DNA of 34,553 nucleotides from Candidatus Kerfeldbacteria bacterium (GCA_016204585.1 JACQKH010000038.1:1-34553); one strand, 5' to 3'. Positions 7,095 through 15,134 are shown, counted from the first letter of the stretch. A program made the numbers and translations. The notes: generated from the sequence alone by a model not told the origin.

Positions 7095-7114
7095 GTCAAT
7101 AAGATTGAGAGAAT

Positions 7115-7143
7115 AGGATAGCGGAAAAGAGAAAAATTTGCAA
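7115..7143 (-). promoter_or_regulatory. rpsA promoter
   Basis: -35 TTGCAA (7138-7143), 17-bp spacer, -10 TATCCT (7115-7120) on the minus strand. It diverges from the plus-strand promoter at 7152-7180, and the two -35 boxes are only 8 bp apart. Confidence 0.65.
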
Positions 7144-7151
7144 GGCATAAA

Positions 7152-7180
7152 TTGACAAAACCGCGTAAAAGTTGTATTAT
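7152..7180 (+). promoter_or_regulatory. Promoter of the 339-aa hypothetical gene
   Basis: -35 TTGACA (7152-7157), 17-bp spacer, -10 TATTAT (7175-7180). Predicted +1 is near 7187, three bases before ATG 7190, so the message is effectively leaderless. Confidence 0.8.
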
Positions 7181-7189
7181 GTATTTAAC

Positions 7190-8209
7190 ATGGCAGCACT
7201 TCCTTCTTATAAATCGAGGTTACGGGCTGGATCTTTGCGTTCGACCACAAAGAAAATGATGGTCACCAAAGCCGGCGGCTCGATGGTTGGCGATCAGAAG
7301 GTGAAGAAGTTTTTGAAGGAAGATAAGAGTCTCCGCCGCATCGCCTATCAAGATAAGGCGGCGACGCTCGAGGCCTGGAAAAGCAGGAAGTATTTCAAAA
7401 ACGTGAAGGAGAAGATTGGCGGATCGAGCGAGTATCGGGAAACGGTGTACGGTAAAAAAACCAGTTCGGCCAAAGCCTTCCGCGATACGGTCCGGGAAGA
7501 AGTCCGCCAGGACGCGCCGAAGGAACACCCGCCAACGAAAGAAGAGCTCGACCGGCAGCGACGACTTGATCAAGGGAAATCGCGTCTGCGGCAATTCGAG
7601 CAGACCAAGCAGATCGAGAAGGAAACGGGTAGGCCGCTGACCGGCCCCCCGCCGGACCGTCCCGAACCGCAGTCATCGGCCATCACCGGCCCGCCAGTCA
7701 AATCGTCGGCGGGCGGCGGGTCAGCTCCCCTTCCTAAGGCAGTTCCGCTAGCTGGCGGAGGCGTTATTCACGGCCTGACGCCGCCATCAAAATCTACACC
7801 GGCGCCGGCGTTTACCGGAGGTGTCAATATACAACAGACGGTTCCAGTCAATTCGCTTCCGCCAGTCTTCGGCCTGCGGGGTCGAGTCCTTCGGTTTGAC
7901 GAAGCGGCGATCGAGCTTTTCGTCCGCGTGCTCAATGCACCAACCGAACTGGCTGTGTTCATCGGCCGAGATCTGACCTTGAAAGTTCCGTCGCCGGCGC
8001 GGTGCTGGAAGGAGCGGCACGGCATCTCTTGTTCGGAAATCCGCGCCGCCGACCACATTGACGCCCGGGGCAAGATTTTAAACGAACAATTCGTGGTTGA
8101 CGAACTTTACGTCAACGAAGGCGATGTTCCTGATTTTGTGGTTCGCCTGGAGAACGCGGCCCCGAGCCCCGACCTTCCGCCTGAAGTGCCCGACGATTTA
8201 GCAATTTAA
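7190..8209 (+). CDS. Basic, proline-linker hypothetical protein
   Basis: 339 aa, not recognised. The N-terminal third (1-130) is rich in Lys/Arg and predicted helical and soluble. Residues about 140-210 form a Pro/Gly/Ser-rich linker. Residues about 215-325 look like a compact beta-rich domain, with a Cys pair in CWKERHGISC. There is no signal peptide or membrane segment. ATG 7190 is preferred over an in-frame TTG at 7172, because that longer form would place its first codons inside the -10 box. It opens a plus-strand run leading to gyrA. The basic N-terminus suggests nucleic-acid binding, but this is only an inference. Confidence 0.8.
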   Translation: MAALPSYKSRLRAGSLRSTTKKMMVTKAGGSMVGDQKVKKFLKEDKSLRRIAYQDKAATLEAWKSRKYFKNVKEKIGGSSEYRETVYGKKTSSAKAFRDTVREEVRQDAPKEHPPTKEELDRQRRLDQGKSRLRQFEQTKQIEKETGRPLTGPPPDRPEPQSSAITGPPVKSSAGGGSAPLPKAVPLAGGGVIHGLTPPSKSTPAPAFTGGVNIQQTVPVNSLPPVFGLRGRVLRFDEAAIELFVRVLNAPTELAVFIGRDLTLKVPSPARCWKERHGISCSEIRAADHIDARGKILNEQFVVDELYVNEGDVPDFVVRLENAAPSPDLPPEVPDDLAI

Positions 8210-8221
8210 TGCCACGCCCGC

Positions 8222-8250
8222 TTGAAATGCGGTCGAAATCGTGATAGAAT
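8222..8250 (+). promoter_or_regulatory. Promoter upstream of the MBL-fold gene
   Basis: -35 TTGAAA (8222-8227), 17-bp spacer, -10 TAGAAT (8245-8250). Predicted +1 is near 8257, leaving about 32 nt of leader without an SD. Confidence 0.7.
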
Positions 8251-8288
8251 TGGAACGCCCTCTGACCAATTTTGTGTTGTGATAATCC

Positions 8289-8900
8289 ATGACAATTGAA
8301 TGGTTCGGCCATACCTGTATTCGTTTGATCACGTCGTCGGTGACGATTGTGGTCGATCCGCCAGAACCGGCTTCCGGCCTGAAGCTGTCGAAGATGAGCG
8401 CCGACGTGCTGCTGGTGACCAACGGCGGCGTTGACCCTTCAGCTGTCTCCGGGAAACCCTTCCTGATCAACGGTCCGGGCGAGTATGAAATAAAAAACAC
8501 CTTTGTCTACGGCCTCCCGGTCGGCCGAAATCTTCATGAACGTTTAACCATCTACCTCTTAGAGAGTGAGGGGATTTCTTGCGCTCACCTAGGCAACCTC
8601 GGACACCAACTCGCCAACGCTGAGCTCGAGCGACTCGAAGGGGTTGATGTTCTGTTCATTCCGGTCGGCGGTCACGACGTTCTCGACGCCAAGGCCGCTT
8701 CCGAGGCGATCAGCGCCATCGAACCGAGAATCGTCATTCCCACGCAATACCGCTTACCGGGACTCAAAAAAACGCTCGACCCGGTCAGCGCCTTCGCCAA
8801 AGAGCTCGGAGTCAAAGAATCAGCCACGCTGCCGAAGTTAAAGCTGAACAAGAAAGACCTGCCCCAGGACGATATGCGGGTGGTCGTTCTCTCCCCATAA
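8289..8900 (+). CDS. Degenerate metallo-beta-lactamase-fold protein (UlaG-like)
   Basis: 203 aa with the layout of the UlaG-like Zn-dependent hydrolase group: N-terminal IEWFGHTCIRL, then VVDPP, GPGEYEI, a HLGxLGH region and IEPRIVIP near the end. The metal site appears dismantled. Where family members carry HxHxDH, this protein has VTNGGVDPS. The HLGDLGH segment reads HLGNLGH, and the late His of the IPMHY-type motif is Gln (IPTQY). A non-catalytic or repurposed role is likely. No known substrate can be assigned. It follows its own promoter and precedes the one-TM protein by 8 nt, so the two are probably co-transcribed with gyrA. Confidence 0.8.
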   Translation: MTIEWFGHTCIRLITSSVTIVVDPPEPASGLKLSKMSADVLLVTNGGVDPSAVSGKPFLINGPGEYEIKNTFVYGLPVGRNLHERLTIYLLESEGISCAHLGNLGHQLANAELERLEGVDVLFIPVGGHDVLDAKAASEAISAIEPRIVIPTQYRLPGLKKTLDPVSAFAKELGVKESATLPKLKLNKKDLPQDDMRVVVLSP

Positions 8901-8908
8901 AGAAGTCT

Positions 8909-9394
8909 ATGGCCAGGCCGAGAAAAAATCGAACCGGCGCTTCGCCGCGAACGCAGGCCGTCCCAGTCCGAGTGGTGAAATCCGGGCCAAGGCCGTCACG
9001 CCCAGCGGCCCTGGGAAAACCTGCCCTAGCCGGCAAACCACCGATGCGAGCTAGTCGACCGGAGGGAGACCGACGTTTACTGATGTGGAGCGGAGTGGCG
9101 ATCGTGACCATTTTTATTTTTATCGCGTGGCTAACCTTTCTGCCGGCGACCTGGTCGCGAGGATCAGGATCAGATTCTCTACTGGCGCGTTTACGAGTAC
9201 AGCTGACCGAGTTTTTTAAGAAAATTCAGCCGTTCCGACCGACCGCCAACCCAACGAATGCTGGAAATTCCGAAATTGATGAACTAAGAAATAACATTTT
9301 TCCTCCACTCGGCGACCAGCACTTCTCCACCACGCCGACAACAACGAATTTGAACGTATCTCAAACGACTAACGGAAATATCAGCGCGCCATGA
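8909..9394 (+). CDS. Single-pass membrane protein of unknown function
   Basis: 161 aa, not recognised. A basic Pro/Ala-rich N-terminus (1-55) is followed by one transmembrane helix at about 57-80 ([20 protein letters not shown]). A Thr/Asn-rich, low-complexity outer segment runs to the C-terminus. The positive N-terminus predicts an N-in orientation. Its stop TGA overlaps the gyrA start as ATGA (9391-9394), which implies translational coupling. Confidence 0.78.
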   Translation: MARPRKNRTGASPRTQAVPVRVVKSGPRPSRPAALGKPALAGKPPMRASRPEGDRRLLMWSGVAIVTIFIFIAWLTFLPATWSRGSGSDSLLARLRVQLTEFFKKIQPFRPTANPTNAGNSEIDELRNNIFPPLGDQHFSTTPTTTNLNVSQTTNGNISAP

Positions 9395-11883
9395 TCACAA
9401 AAGGCACCATGCCTAAGAAAATTCCTGAACGGCCGCCAGGCAACCAAATTGGCAAGGTTGAGCCGCGACCGATTGTGGTCGAGATGTCGCAGTCGTACCT
9501 CGACTACGCGATGTCCGTCATCATCGCCCGCGCGCTTCCCGATGTTCGCGACGGTCTAAAGCCGGTGACGCGGCGCATCCTCTACGCCATGTGGCAAAAC
9601 GGCATCCGATCGGGGGCCAAGCACCGCAAATCCGCCTACGTCGTAGGCGAGGTGCTCGGAAAATATCACCCCCACGGTGACATCCCGGTGTATGACGCAA
9701 TGGTTCGGATGGCCCAAGACTTTGCCATGCGTTACCCCCTGATTGACGGCCAAGGAAACTTCGGTTCGATGGATGGCGATGCGGCCGCCGCGATGCGATA
9801 TACGGAAGCTCGACTGGCGAGAATTTCCACCCAACTTCTTCAGGACATTGATCGGGACACGGTTGACTTTGTACCGAATTACGACAACACGCAGAAGGAA
9901 CCGAGCGTTCTTCCGGCCACACTCCCGAACCTTTTGGTCAACGGGACCGTCGGCATTGCCGTCGGCATGGCCACCAACATTCCGCCGCACAACCTCGGTG
10001 AAATCGCCGACGCCACGGTTCACTTGATTGACCATCCGAACGCCACGGTTGAAGATTTACTCCAGTTCGTAAAGGGACCGGATTTTCCCACCGGCGGTCA
10101 AATTTTCGATCAGTCAGCAATCAAGCAGGCCTACGCCACCGGCAAGGGTTCGATCACTATCCGCGCGGTGGCCGATATCGTCGAGCATAAAACCGGCGAT
10201 TTCCGTATCCTGGTAACGGAAATTCCTTATCAGGTGAATAAAGCCCAGTTGGTGGCGCACATTGCCGAGCTCGTTCACGAAAAAAGGCTCGAGGGAATTA
10301 AAGACCTGCGGGATGAATCGGACAAGAGCGGCGCACGCATCGTCATCGAACTCAAGCGCGATGCCTATCCGAAGAAGGTGCTGAACCGTTTGTTTTCCCT
10401 GACCCAACTTCAGGAAACCTTCCACGTTAATATGCTGGCGATCGTGGACGGCATTCAACCGCGCGTGCTGACCTTGAAAATGGTGCTCGAGGAATATCTG
10501 AAACACCGTCAGGCAGTGGTCAAGCGTCGGACGCAGCACGATTTGAACATGGCCAAGGACCGCGCCCACATCCTCGAGGGTTTGCGCGTCGCGCTTCTGC
10601 ACATTGACGCGGTCATCAAGACCATTAAGGCTTCAGCCGACAAGGATCAGGCGAAGGTAAATCTCATTAAGCGGTTCAAACTGACGGAACGGCAAGCCAC
10701 GGCCATCCTAGAAATGAAGCTCCAACAACTGGCAAATCTGGAACGCCTTAAAATTGAGCAAGAGTATAAGGAAAAGAAAGCGTTGATCGCCGAGCTGGAG
10801 TCCATACTGGCTTCGTCGAAGAAGCTTCTCGGCGTGATTCGGAAGGAATTAACCGATCTCCGCGCGACCCACGCCGATGACCGCCGGACCAAGGTGTTTG
10901 CGAATCCGGTCGGTGAGTTTACGCAGGAAGACCTCATTCCGAACGAGCCGGCCATTGTTTTCATCACCCGTGACGGTTATATCAAGCGCCTCTCGCCCGA
11001 GCTTTTCAAGACGCAGGGCCGCGGCGGCAAAGGCGTGATTGGACTGACGACGAAGGAAGAAGACGCAGTCAGCCACTTCCTATCCACCACCACGCATGCG
11101 GACATTCTTTTATTCACCAACCGCGGCCGCGTCTTTCAACTCAAGGCCTACGACATTCCAGCCGCTTCCCGGACGGCCAAAGGCCAAGCCATCGTTAATT
11201 TTCTCCAACTCCCTCAACCGGAGAAGGTCAACGTCGTTCTGTCCACTACCGACCTGAAGCCGTATAAGCATTTGGTGATGGTGACGAAGAACGGCGTCAT
11301 TAAGAAAGTTGATATTGAAGCTTTCAAGAATGTCCGCCGTTCAGGTTTGATTGCCATTAAACTCCGACCGGCTGACCAGCTCCGGTGGGTGAAACCCTCG
11401 ACCGGCAAGGATGACGTGGTGTTGGTAACGGCCAACGGTCAGTCCATACGTTTTCGCGAAGCAGCCGTCCGCGAGATGGGGCGGAACGCGGCCGGCGTGC
11501 GCGGCATGAAGCTGAAGGCTAATGATGAGATTAGCGGCATGGATCTCGTGCATGAGGGAAGAGCCGAGACCGGCGAGCAGATCCTGGTGGTCATGGCGAA
11601 CGGGTTCGGCAAGCGCACGCCCTTAAAGCAGTACAAAGTTCAGGGCCGCGGCGGCACGGGAATTAGAACAGCCAAGACAACCGAGAAGACCGGAAAAGTC
11701 GTAGCGGCTTTCATCGTTAACGCCCGGCTTGAGCAGAACGACATTATCGTGATTTCCGGCAAAGGCCAGGTCATTCGCCTGCCGCTCAAATCCGTATCGG
11801 TGCTCGGCCGCGATACCCAGGGCGTGCGGGTGATGCGGTTCAGTGAGAGCGGCGATAAGGTGGCGTCAGTGACATTTGTGTAG
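9391..11883 (+). CDS. gyrA: DNA gyrase subunit A
   Basis: 830 aa. The breakage-reunion domain holds the catalytic Tyr137 in [11 protein letters not shown], and the quinolone-determining segment [15 protein letters not shown] sits at 93-107. The C-terminal beta-pinwheel starts near 520 and carries the GyrA box QGRGGKG, confirming gyrase rather than topoisomerase IV. A second related motif, QGRGGTG, lies near the C-terminus. The Ser83 equivalent of E. coli is Ile98, while the Asp87 equivalent is kept (Asp102). ATG 9391 was chosen for its ATGA overlap with the upstream gene; ATG 9409 is an alternative. gyrB is not in the window. Confidence 0.97.
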   Translation: MITKGTMPKKIPERPPGNQIGKVEPRPIVVEMSQSYLDYAMSVIIARALPDVRDGLKPVTRRILYAMWQNGIRSGAKHRKSAYVVGEVLGKYHPHGDIPVYDAMVRMAQDFAMRYPLIDGQGNFGSMDGDAAAAMRYTEARLARISTQLLQDIDRDTVDFVPNYDNTQKEPSVLPATLPNLLVNGTVGIAVGMATNIPPHNLGEIADATVHLIDHPNATVEDLLQFVKGPDFPTGGQIFDQSAIKQAYATGKGSITIRAVADIVEHKTGDFRILVTEIPYQVNKAQLVAHIAELVHEKRLEGIKDLRDESDKSGARIVIELKRDAYPKKVLNRLFSLTQLQETFHVNMLAIVDGIQPRVLTLKMVLEEYLKHRQAVVKRRTQHDLNMAKDRAHILEGLRVALLHIDAVIKTIKASADKDQAKVNLIKRFKLTERQATAILEMKLQQLANLERLKIEQEYKEKKALIAELESILASSKKLLGVIRKELTDLRATHADDRRTKVFANPVGEFTQEDLIPNEPAIVFITRDGYIKRLSPELFKTQGRGGKGVIGLTTKEEDAVSHFLSTTTHADILLFTNRGRVFQLKAYDIPAASRTAKGQAIVNFLQLPQPEKVNVVLSTTDLKPYKHLVMVTKNGVIKKVDIEAFKNVRRSGLIAIKLRPADQLRWVKPSTGKDDVVLVTANGQSIRFREAAVREMGRNAAGVRGMKLKANDEISGMDLVHEGRAETGEQILVVMANGFGKRTPLKQYKVQGRGGTGIRTAKTTEKTGKVVAAFIVNARLEQNDIIVISGKGQVIRLPLKSVSVLGRDTQGVRVMRFSESGDKVASVTFV

Positions 11884-11899
11884 GGCTTTACCACCCTCC

Positions 11900-11928
11900 T
11901 TGCAGCTCAAAATAAAGAAGCGCATACT
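11900..11928 (+). promoter_or_regulatory. Promoter of the 59-aa membrane protein
   Basis: -35-like TTGCAG (11900-11905), 17-bp spacer, -10 CATACT (11923-11928). Predicted +1 falls exactly on the A of ATG 11935. Confidence 0.6.
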
Positions 11929-11934
11929 GTATCC

Positions 11935-12114
11935 ATGGACACACCATCACAAAATCCAGGTGGTTACGGCAAACGCCCGCTCTGGCAGTGGATCGTGATC
12001 TACCTCGTTATTGGCGGAATTATTTACGGGGCGATTTACTATTTCGCCATTGCCAAGAAAGGCGGCTACGGCACCGATAGCGGAAATGCGAGTACCAGCG
12101 GCAGCCCGTACTAA
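11935..12114 (+). CDS. Small one-TM protein (59 aa)
   Basis: Short gene after gyrA encoding MDTPSQNPGGYGKRPLWQW, a transmembrane helix at about 20-42 (IVIYLVIGGIIYGAIYYFAI), a KKGGYG turn and a Ser/Gly-rich end. The positive-inside rule is ambiguous. A promoter with optimal spacing puts +1 on the ATG, and a GC-rich terminator follows at 12262-12294, so it forms a complete one-gene transcription unit. The function is not recognised. Confidence 0.75.
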   Translation: MDTPSQNPGGYGKRPLWQWIVIYLVIGGIIYGAIYYFAIAKKGGYGTDSGNASTSGSPY

Positions 12115-12161
12115 AGATAAGGATTTCGTTGTCTAGTTCTCGGGTGTGATACTTGTGTAAT

Positions 12162-12243
12162 CCTCACCCGACCTCTCCTTGAAAAGGAGAGGAGTTTGCT
12201 TATATTATTTCTCTCCTCGAAAGCGACGAGAGGACAGGTGAGG
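12162..12243 (+). repeat. Palindromic repeat with two inner hairpins
   Basis: The outer arms CCTCACC (12162-12168) and GGTGAGG (12237-12243) enclose two hairpins, CCTCTCCTT/AAGGAGAGG and CTCTCCTCG/CGACGAGAG. The element contains no gene. Its words resemble dispersed CCTCACCC...CTCTCC repeats seen in many bacterial genomes. Confidence 0.55.
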
Positions 12244-12261
12244 AGCGATAGAGAATGAAGC

Positions 12262-12294
12262 AACCCCAGGTCCTCCTTAAGTCCTGGGGTTTTG
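12262..12294 (+). terminator. Intrinsic terminator
   Basis: CCCCAGG (12264-12270) pairs with CCTGGGG (12283-12289), followed by TTTT. It ends the 59-aa gene unit on the plus strand; read from the minus strand the T-run is weaker. Confidence 0.7.
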
Positions 12295-12339
12295 TGCTGC
12301 GTGTTGCTTAACAGAGCATGGTAATGGGTGAAGGTGCGA

Positions 12340-12822
12340 TTAAATTTTCCGGTCGGTCGTGACGGTACCGTTGACGAGCACGTCGCAGTTCCTCGCCTGC
12401 CACCGCCTGAGCCGGCCGCTTCCGTCGGAAGTGATCCGAACCAATAGAGTCAGTCGTCGAGCGCCGTTCGAGATCCATCGGCGGATCCCCACGAGCATTC
12501 CCTGCTCGTCCTGGTAGCGGGTCTTGATCCGGCGGGTCAAGATGCTTTTCTGGCCGATCGCCCGGACCGCGGTCGAGTACGGCAGCGACCTCATGAGCGT
12601 GCAGTCGTGCGCCGGAAGTTCAAACTTCGGCTTCGGCGGCTTGTCGTCGCGAAAGTGGCGCTGGAAGTAAACAACCCGAACCTTGATCCACGGTACGACC
12701 GCCTTACTCGCCCAGTGTTCCATGCGTCGCTCGGAAACACTTCTCACGACCGCGAATCCGGTGCCGTCGCAGGGAATCCTGACGACATCGCCGACGCGAA
12801 TTGCACGATTCTTGGGCAACAT
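12340..12822 (-). CDS. Basic hypothetical protein, accessory cluster 1
   Basis: 160 aa, strongly basic, no membrane segment, not recognised. The N-terminus (VGDVVRIPCDGTGFAVVRSV) looks like a small beta-barrel opening. A similar pattern (IRVGDVVRI versus LRIGDRIYR) appears in the 65-aa gene of the same cluster, so distant relatedness is possible. A strong SD, AAGGAGG, precedes ATG 12822 by several bases. That SD lies inside one copy of the 99-bp direct repeat. It is last in a minus-strand cluster of four genes. Confidence 0.65.
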   Translation of the reverse strand: MLPKNRAIRVGDVVRIPCDGTGFAVVRSVSERRMEHWASKAVVPWIKVRVVYFQRHFRDDKPPKPKFELPAHDCTLMRSLPYSTAVRAIGQKSILTRRIKTRYQDEQGMLVGIRRWISNGARRLTLLVRITSDGSGRLRRWQARNCDVLVNGTVTTDRKI

Positions 12823-12827
12823 GGTTC

Positions 12828-12926
12828 CCTCCTTAGTCTTCCAGCCAGCATTGGTCGAGTCGCCAGTGCTCCTCGACGATTCCTCGGCTGGTCATGACGT
12901 TGACCACGGCATAGCGGTGCGGCCGG
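12828..12926 (-). repeat. 99-bp direct repeat, copy 1
   Basis: 97 of 99 bases match 13391-13489. Read on the minus strand, it carries the last 32 or so codons of the 65-aa gene (ending HWRLDQCWLED and stop), then the SD of the next gene. Here the coding part is out of frame with the PDDEXK-like gene running into it, so this copy is a gene fragment. Confidence 0.9.
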
Positions 12927-13383
12927 GCATGTAGTTGCTGCCGTGAAGTTGAACGGTCTGGCGTAGCCGATTGATCTCCCGTAGTGATTCGCCGAGGATT
13001 TTCTGATTCGGGCGACCGTCATTGACGATGACGATACCGGTGATCGGGATGGCCCGGCCCATCTTCCACTGCCTCCATCCCTTGGTCACGAACATGTACC
13101 TGAATCGCTCGGAGCTCTTGACCTGGATGAACAGATCGCCGACGTCGGTTTTGACCACGACGTCGATGCCCTGGATGTCCTGCTCTTCGCTGGCCAGTTC
13201 GACGTTGTGCATCCACGGCGGATGGTGCTTGGCGTGATTAAGGTAGTCCCTAAGCAGTTCGACCAGCCGCACCTCTCGCCTTCGCCCTACCTCGGCTCTT
13301 GCCTGATGCATTAACTGGTCGTTTCGGCCGAGGCTCGCCACTCCTCGTTCCCAGTGTCGCAATGGTCGATTGCTGCCTTTCAT
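12892..13383 (-). CDS. PDDEXK nuclease-like protein (possibly altered C-terminus)
   Basis: 163 aa. The central segment has the restriction-endonuclease-fold signature: Glu66/67, Asp74 in QGIDVVVKTDVGD, and Gln87-Val88-Lys89 in LFIQVKSS, i.e. the E...D...(E/Q)xK pattern. The substrate is unknown; such folds serve in restriction, repair or mobile-element functions. SD AAGGAGG precedes ATG 13383, with a GTG three bases earlier also possible. The last dozen residues (MPGRTAMPWSTS) are translated from the out-of-frame copy of a 99-bp repeat, so the natural end may have been replaced. The 563-bp unit is bounded by that repeat on both sides, as expected for an insertion. Confidence 0.65.
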   Translation of the reverse strand: MKGSNRPLRHWERGVASLGRNDQLMHQARAEVGRRREVRLVELLRDYLNHAKHHPPWMHNVELASEEQDIQGIDVVVKTDVGDLFIQVKSSERFRYMFVTKGWRQWKMGRAIPITGIVIVNDGRPNQKILGESLREINRLRQTVQLHGSNYMPGRTAMPWSTS

Positions 13384-13390
13384 CACGATG

Positions 13391-13489
13391 CCTCCTTAGT
13401 CTGCCAGCCGGCATTGGTCGAGTCGCCAGTGCTCCTCGACGATTCCTCGGCTGGTCATGACGTTGACCACGGCATAGCGGTGCGGCCGG
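13391..13489 (-). repeat. 99-bp direct repeat, copy 2
   Basis: Partner of 12828-12926. Here the coding part is in frame as the real C-terminus of the 65-aa gene, and the left end supplies the SD for the PDDEXK-like gene. Confidence 0.9.
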
Positions 13490-13593
13490 CCGCCGGCTTT
13501 CTTGGTGATGAACGTCTTGATGCTGCCAGTGCGTCTAGGATTGTCGACCCGATAGATGCGGTCGCCGATACGCAGCGTGACGGTCTGGATCAT
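13396..13593 (-). CDS. Small hypothetical protein (65 aa), accessory cluster 1
   Basis: 65 aa, MIQTVTLRIGDRIYRVDN then a basic core and HWRLDQCRLAD. Alternating hydrophobic residues suggest a small beta-barrel, but no family is recognised. SD GGGAGGAAAC sits directly before ATG 13593. That ATG overlaps the preceding gene's stop as ATGA. The 3' half of the gene is duplicated at 12828-12926. Confidence 0.68.
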   Translation of the reverse strand: MIQTVTLRIGDRIYRVDNPRRTGSIKTFITKKAGGRPHRYAVVNVMTSRGIVEEHWRLDQCRLAD

Positions 13594-13961
13594 GTTTCCT
13601 CCCTCGGCGGCTCGTTGGTGGTTGTCGGTTGCGATTGTGAACGCGGTTGCGAGACGGCATGGTAGGCGCGAACGGCTTCATCGGTTTCGCTGCGCGCGAA
13701 TCGGCGAAGGCGGCGCATAAACCGACCGAACCCGCGGAGTAAGACCCACGGGTTGTCGGCAATCTCCCTGAGCCGGTCGTAGCTGACCCGGAACCGCGGC
13801 TCGTTGCCCCGAAGGATTACTTCTTGTTCGTGCCAGAAGCGGCAATAGAAAATACGCGTGGCCAATAAAAGCCGTCTGACTTTCAAGTAGCTACTCTGCC
13901 ATTGTTTTCGCTCCCTGATTGACGGCGGTTTTCTACCTGAAGCACCTTCGTGTGTGTGCAT
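13590..13961 (-). CDS. Arg-rich hypothetical protein, accessory cluster 1
   Basis: 123 aa, rich in Arg, helical in the middle (YLKVRRLLLATRIFYCRFWHEQEVIL), polar tail. Not recognised. It opens the minus-strand cluster. A GAGGTG SD-like stretch lies about 11 nt before ATG 13961. Its TGA overlaps the next ATG as ATGA, supporting real translation. An 86-bp inverted-repeat element lies just upstream. Confidence 0.6.
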   Translation of the reverse strand: MHTHEGASGRKPPSIRERKQWQSSYLKVRRLLLATRIFYCRFWHEQEVILRGNEPRFRVSYDRLREIADNPWVLLRGFGRFMRRLRRFARSETDEAVRAYHAVSQPRSQSQPTTTNEPPREET

Positions 13962-13994
13962 TTTTTTAGCACCTCAACGCCGAACTATGGCGGA

Positions 13995-14080
13995 TTGACC
14001 CCGTTAGAGAGTCCCTTTGATGACTCTCTTTTGGTAGATGAGCGTTCGTGGTTTTTCATGCGGCTCTCTAACGGGATTGA
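13995..14080 (+). mobile_element. Miniature inverted-repeat element, copy A
   Basis: The left end CCCCGTTAGAGAG and right end CTCTCTAACGGG are inverted repeats, flanked by ATTGA on both sides (probable 5-bp target duplication). It is nearly identical over its full 86 nt to the element at 24703-24788 and shares ends with 16211-16287. There is no coding capacity, so a transposase would have to act in trans. Confidence 0.8.
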
Positions 14081-14142
14081 TTGTCAACGAAGCAACAAGC
14101 GAACGAATAGAAACGAGCGCATGGTAGCAGTGGCTGCTGGCC

Positions 14143-14171
14143 TTGTCAAACTTGGTCATTTCCGCTATAAT
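14143..14171 (+). promoter_or_regulatory. rpmF promoter
   Basis: -35 TTGTCA (14143-14148), 17-bp spacer, -10 TATAAT (14166-14171). Predicted +1 is near 14178, about 24 nt before the rpmF ATG. Confidence 0.85.
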
Positions 14172-14201
14172 GGCAGTTGTAATTGGTGTTATTTACAACC
14201 C

Positions 14202-14447
14202 ATGGGTCTTCCTTCAAAACGCCGAACCAAGCAAAGCAAGCGCGAACGGGCATCGCACTTCGCCCTGGTGGAGACGAGTCTTACGACCTGCAGCCATTGC
14301 AAGCGTAAGATTCTTCCCCACCGCGTCTGTCCCCACTGCGGTTACTACCGAGGGCGGGAGGTTTTGAAATTGGAAACCATCCTCGGAAAAAAAACGCAGC
14401 GTCGGGCTGAAGAAAAGAAAGCGAAAACATCCGAGCATCATCACTAG
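14202..14447 (+). CDS. rpmF: 50S ribosomal protein L32
   Basis: 81 aa. The N-terminus GLPSKRRTKQSKRERASH is the L32 signature (usually AVPKRRTSKSRRDKRRSH). It is followed by a zinc ribbon CSHCKRKILPHRVCPHC (Cys30, Cys33, Cys43, Cys46). The C-terminal extension is Lys/Glu/His-rich and longer than usual (L32 is about 57-60 aa). It has its own strong promoter and no SD. It heads the rpmF-nusB-rnc-smc block. Confidence 0.95.
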   Translation: MGLPSKRRTKQSKRERASHFALVETSLTTCSHCKRKILPHRVCPHCGYYRGREVLKLETILGKKTQRRAEEKKAKTSEHHH

Positions 14448-14469
14448 TTTTGAAGAACGGGACTTTGCT

Positions 14470-14592
14470 ATGTCTAACCGCCGCTTCGCTCCGATCATCC
14501 TCCTTGCACATACCGGGATCGCTCATGATGGCGCCAAGGCCTCAGTAATCGTCGAACAGCACCTGACACGATGGAGCCGAAAGCATGTCTAA
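14470..14592 (+). CDS. Possible 40-aa leader ORF before nusB
   Basis: A 40-aa frame ([20 protein letters not shown]...) between rpmF and nusB. It begins with the same 11 bases as nusB (ATGTCTAACCG) and overlaps the nusB start by 8 nt, which would permit coupling. There is no SD and no recognised family. It may instead be non-coding with a duplicated start region. Confidence 0.25.
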   Translation: MSNRRFAPIILLAHTGIAHDGAKASVIVEQHLTRWSRKHV

Positions 14593-15034
14593 CCGACACT
14601 TGGCGCGCACCGTCGCCATGCAGACGCTCTACGAATGGGATTTCAACGATCGTAAGCAGAACCTGGCGGAGCTGCTAAAGCACAACCTAAAAGAATTCGC
14701 GCCGGATTTCAACGACGGCGGTTTTTCCGAGCGGATCGTCAAGGGCGTCGAGCAGAATCAAGCGGAGATTGACAAGGTCGTTGAGCGCTACGCGCCGGAA
14801 TGGCCGATCCAACAAATCACCATCGTTGATCGAAACATCTTACGCATCGGCGTGTTCGAGCTGAAGTTCGTCAAGGACATTCCCCCGAAAGTCGCGATCA
14901 ATGAGGCGATTGAACTGGCCAAGTCCTTCGGTGGAGAATCGTCCGGCCGCTTCGTCAACGGTGTGCTGGGAGCGGTTTACAAGGATATGGGCGGACTGCC
15001 GCCAGCGAAAGAACGCGGCTCGGTAGCTCGTTAG
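14585..15034 (+). CDS. nusB: Transcription antitermination factor NusB
   Basis: 149 aa, all-helical NusB fold. The start ([19 protein letters not shown]) and conserved later segments ([21 protein letters not shown] and [32 protein letters not shown]) match the family. NusB with S10 binds boxA in rRNA leaders and supports antitermination. The last codons (GCT CGT TAG) lie inside an 11-bp sequence duplicated by insertion of the 100-bp element that follows. Weak SD-like GGAG lies about 11 nt upstream. Confidence 0.95.
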   Translation: MSNRHLARTVAMQTLYEWDFNDRKQNLAELLKHNLKEFAPDFNDGGFSERIVKGVEQNQAEIDKVVERYAPEWPIQQITIVDRNILRIGVFELKFVKDIPPKVAINEAIELAKSFGGESSGRFVNGVLGAVYKDMGGLPPAKERGSVAR

Positions 15035-15134
15035 CCCCGTACTACAACGAAATGGAAACTGCCACACCATTCAAGGTTCGCCAAAGAAGAGCTCGCTCCG
15101 CCTTCGGTCGGGGATGTGTCGTTGTAGTACGGGG
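15035..15134 (+). mobile_element. 100-bp terminal-inverted-repeat element after nusB
   Basis: The ends CCCCGTACTACAACGA (15035-15050) and TCGTTGTAGTACGGGG (15119-15134) are perfect 16-bp inverted repeats. TAGCTCGTTAG occurs on both sides (15024-15034 and 15136-15146), fitting a target duplication of about 9-11 bp. It is non-coding and belongs to a different family from the CCCGTTAGA elements. Confidence 0.75.

Noticed and set aside
7172-7189. TTG-started extension of the 339-aa protein
   Set aside because: The first codons coincide with the -10 box and spacer of a strong promoter; ATG 7190 fits the predicted transcript start.
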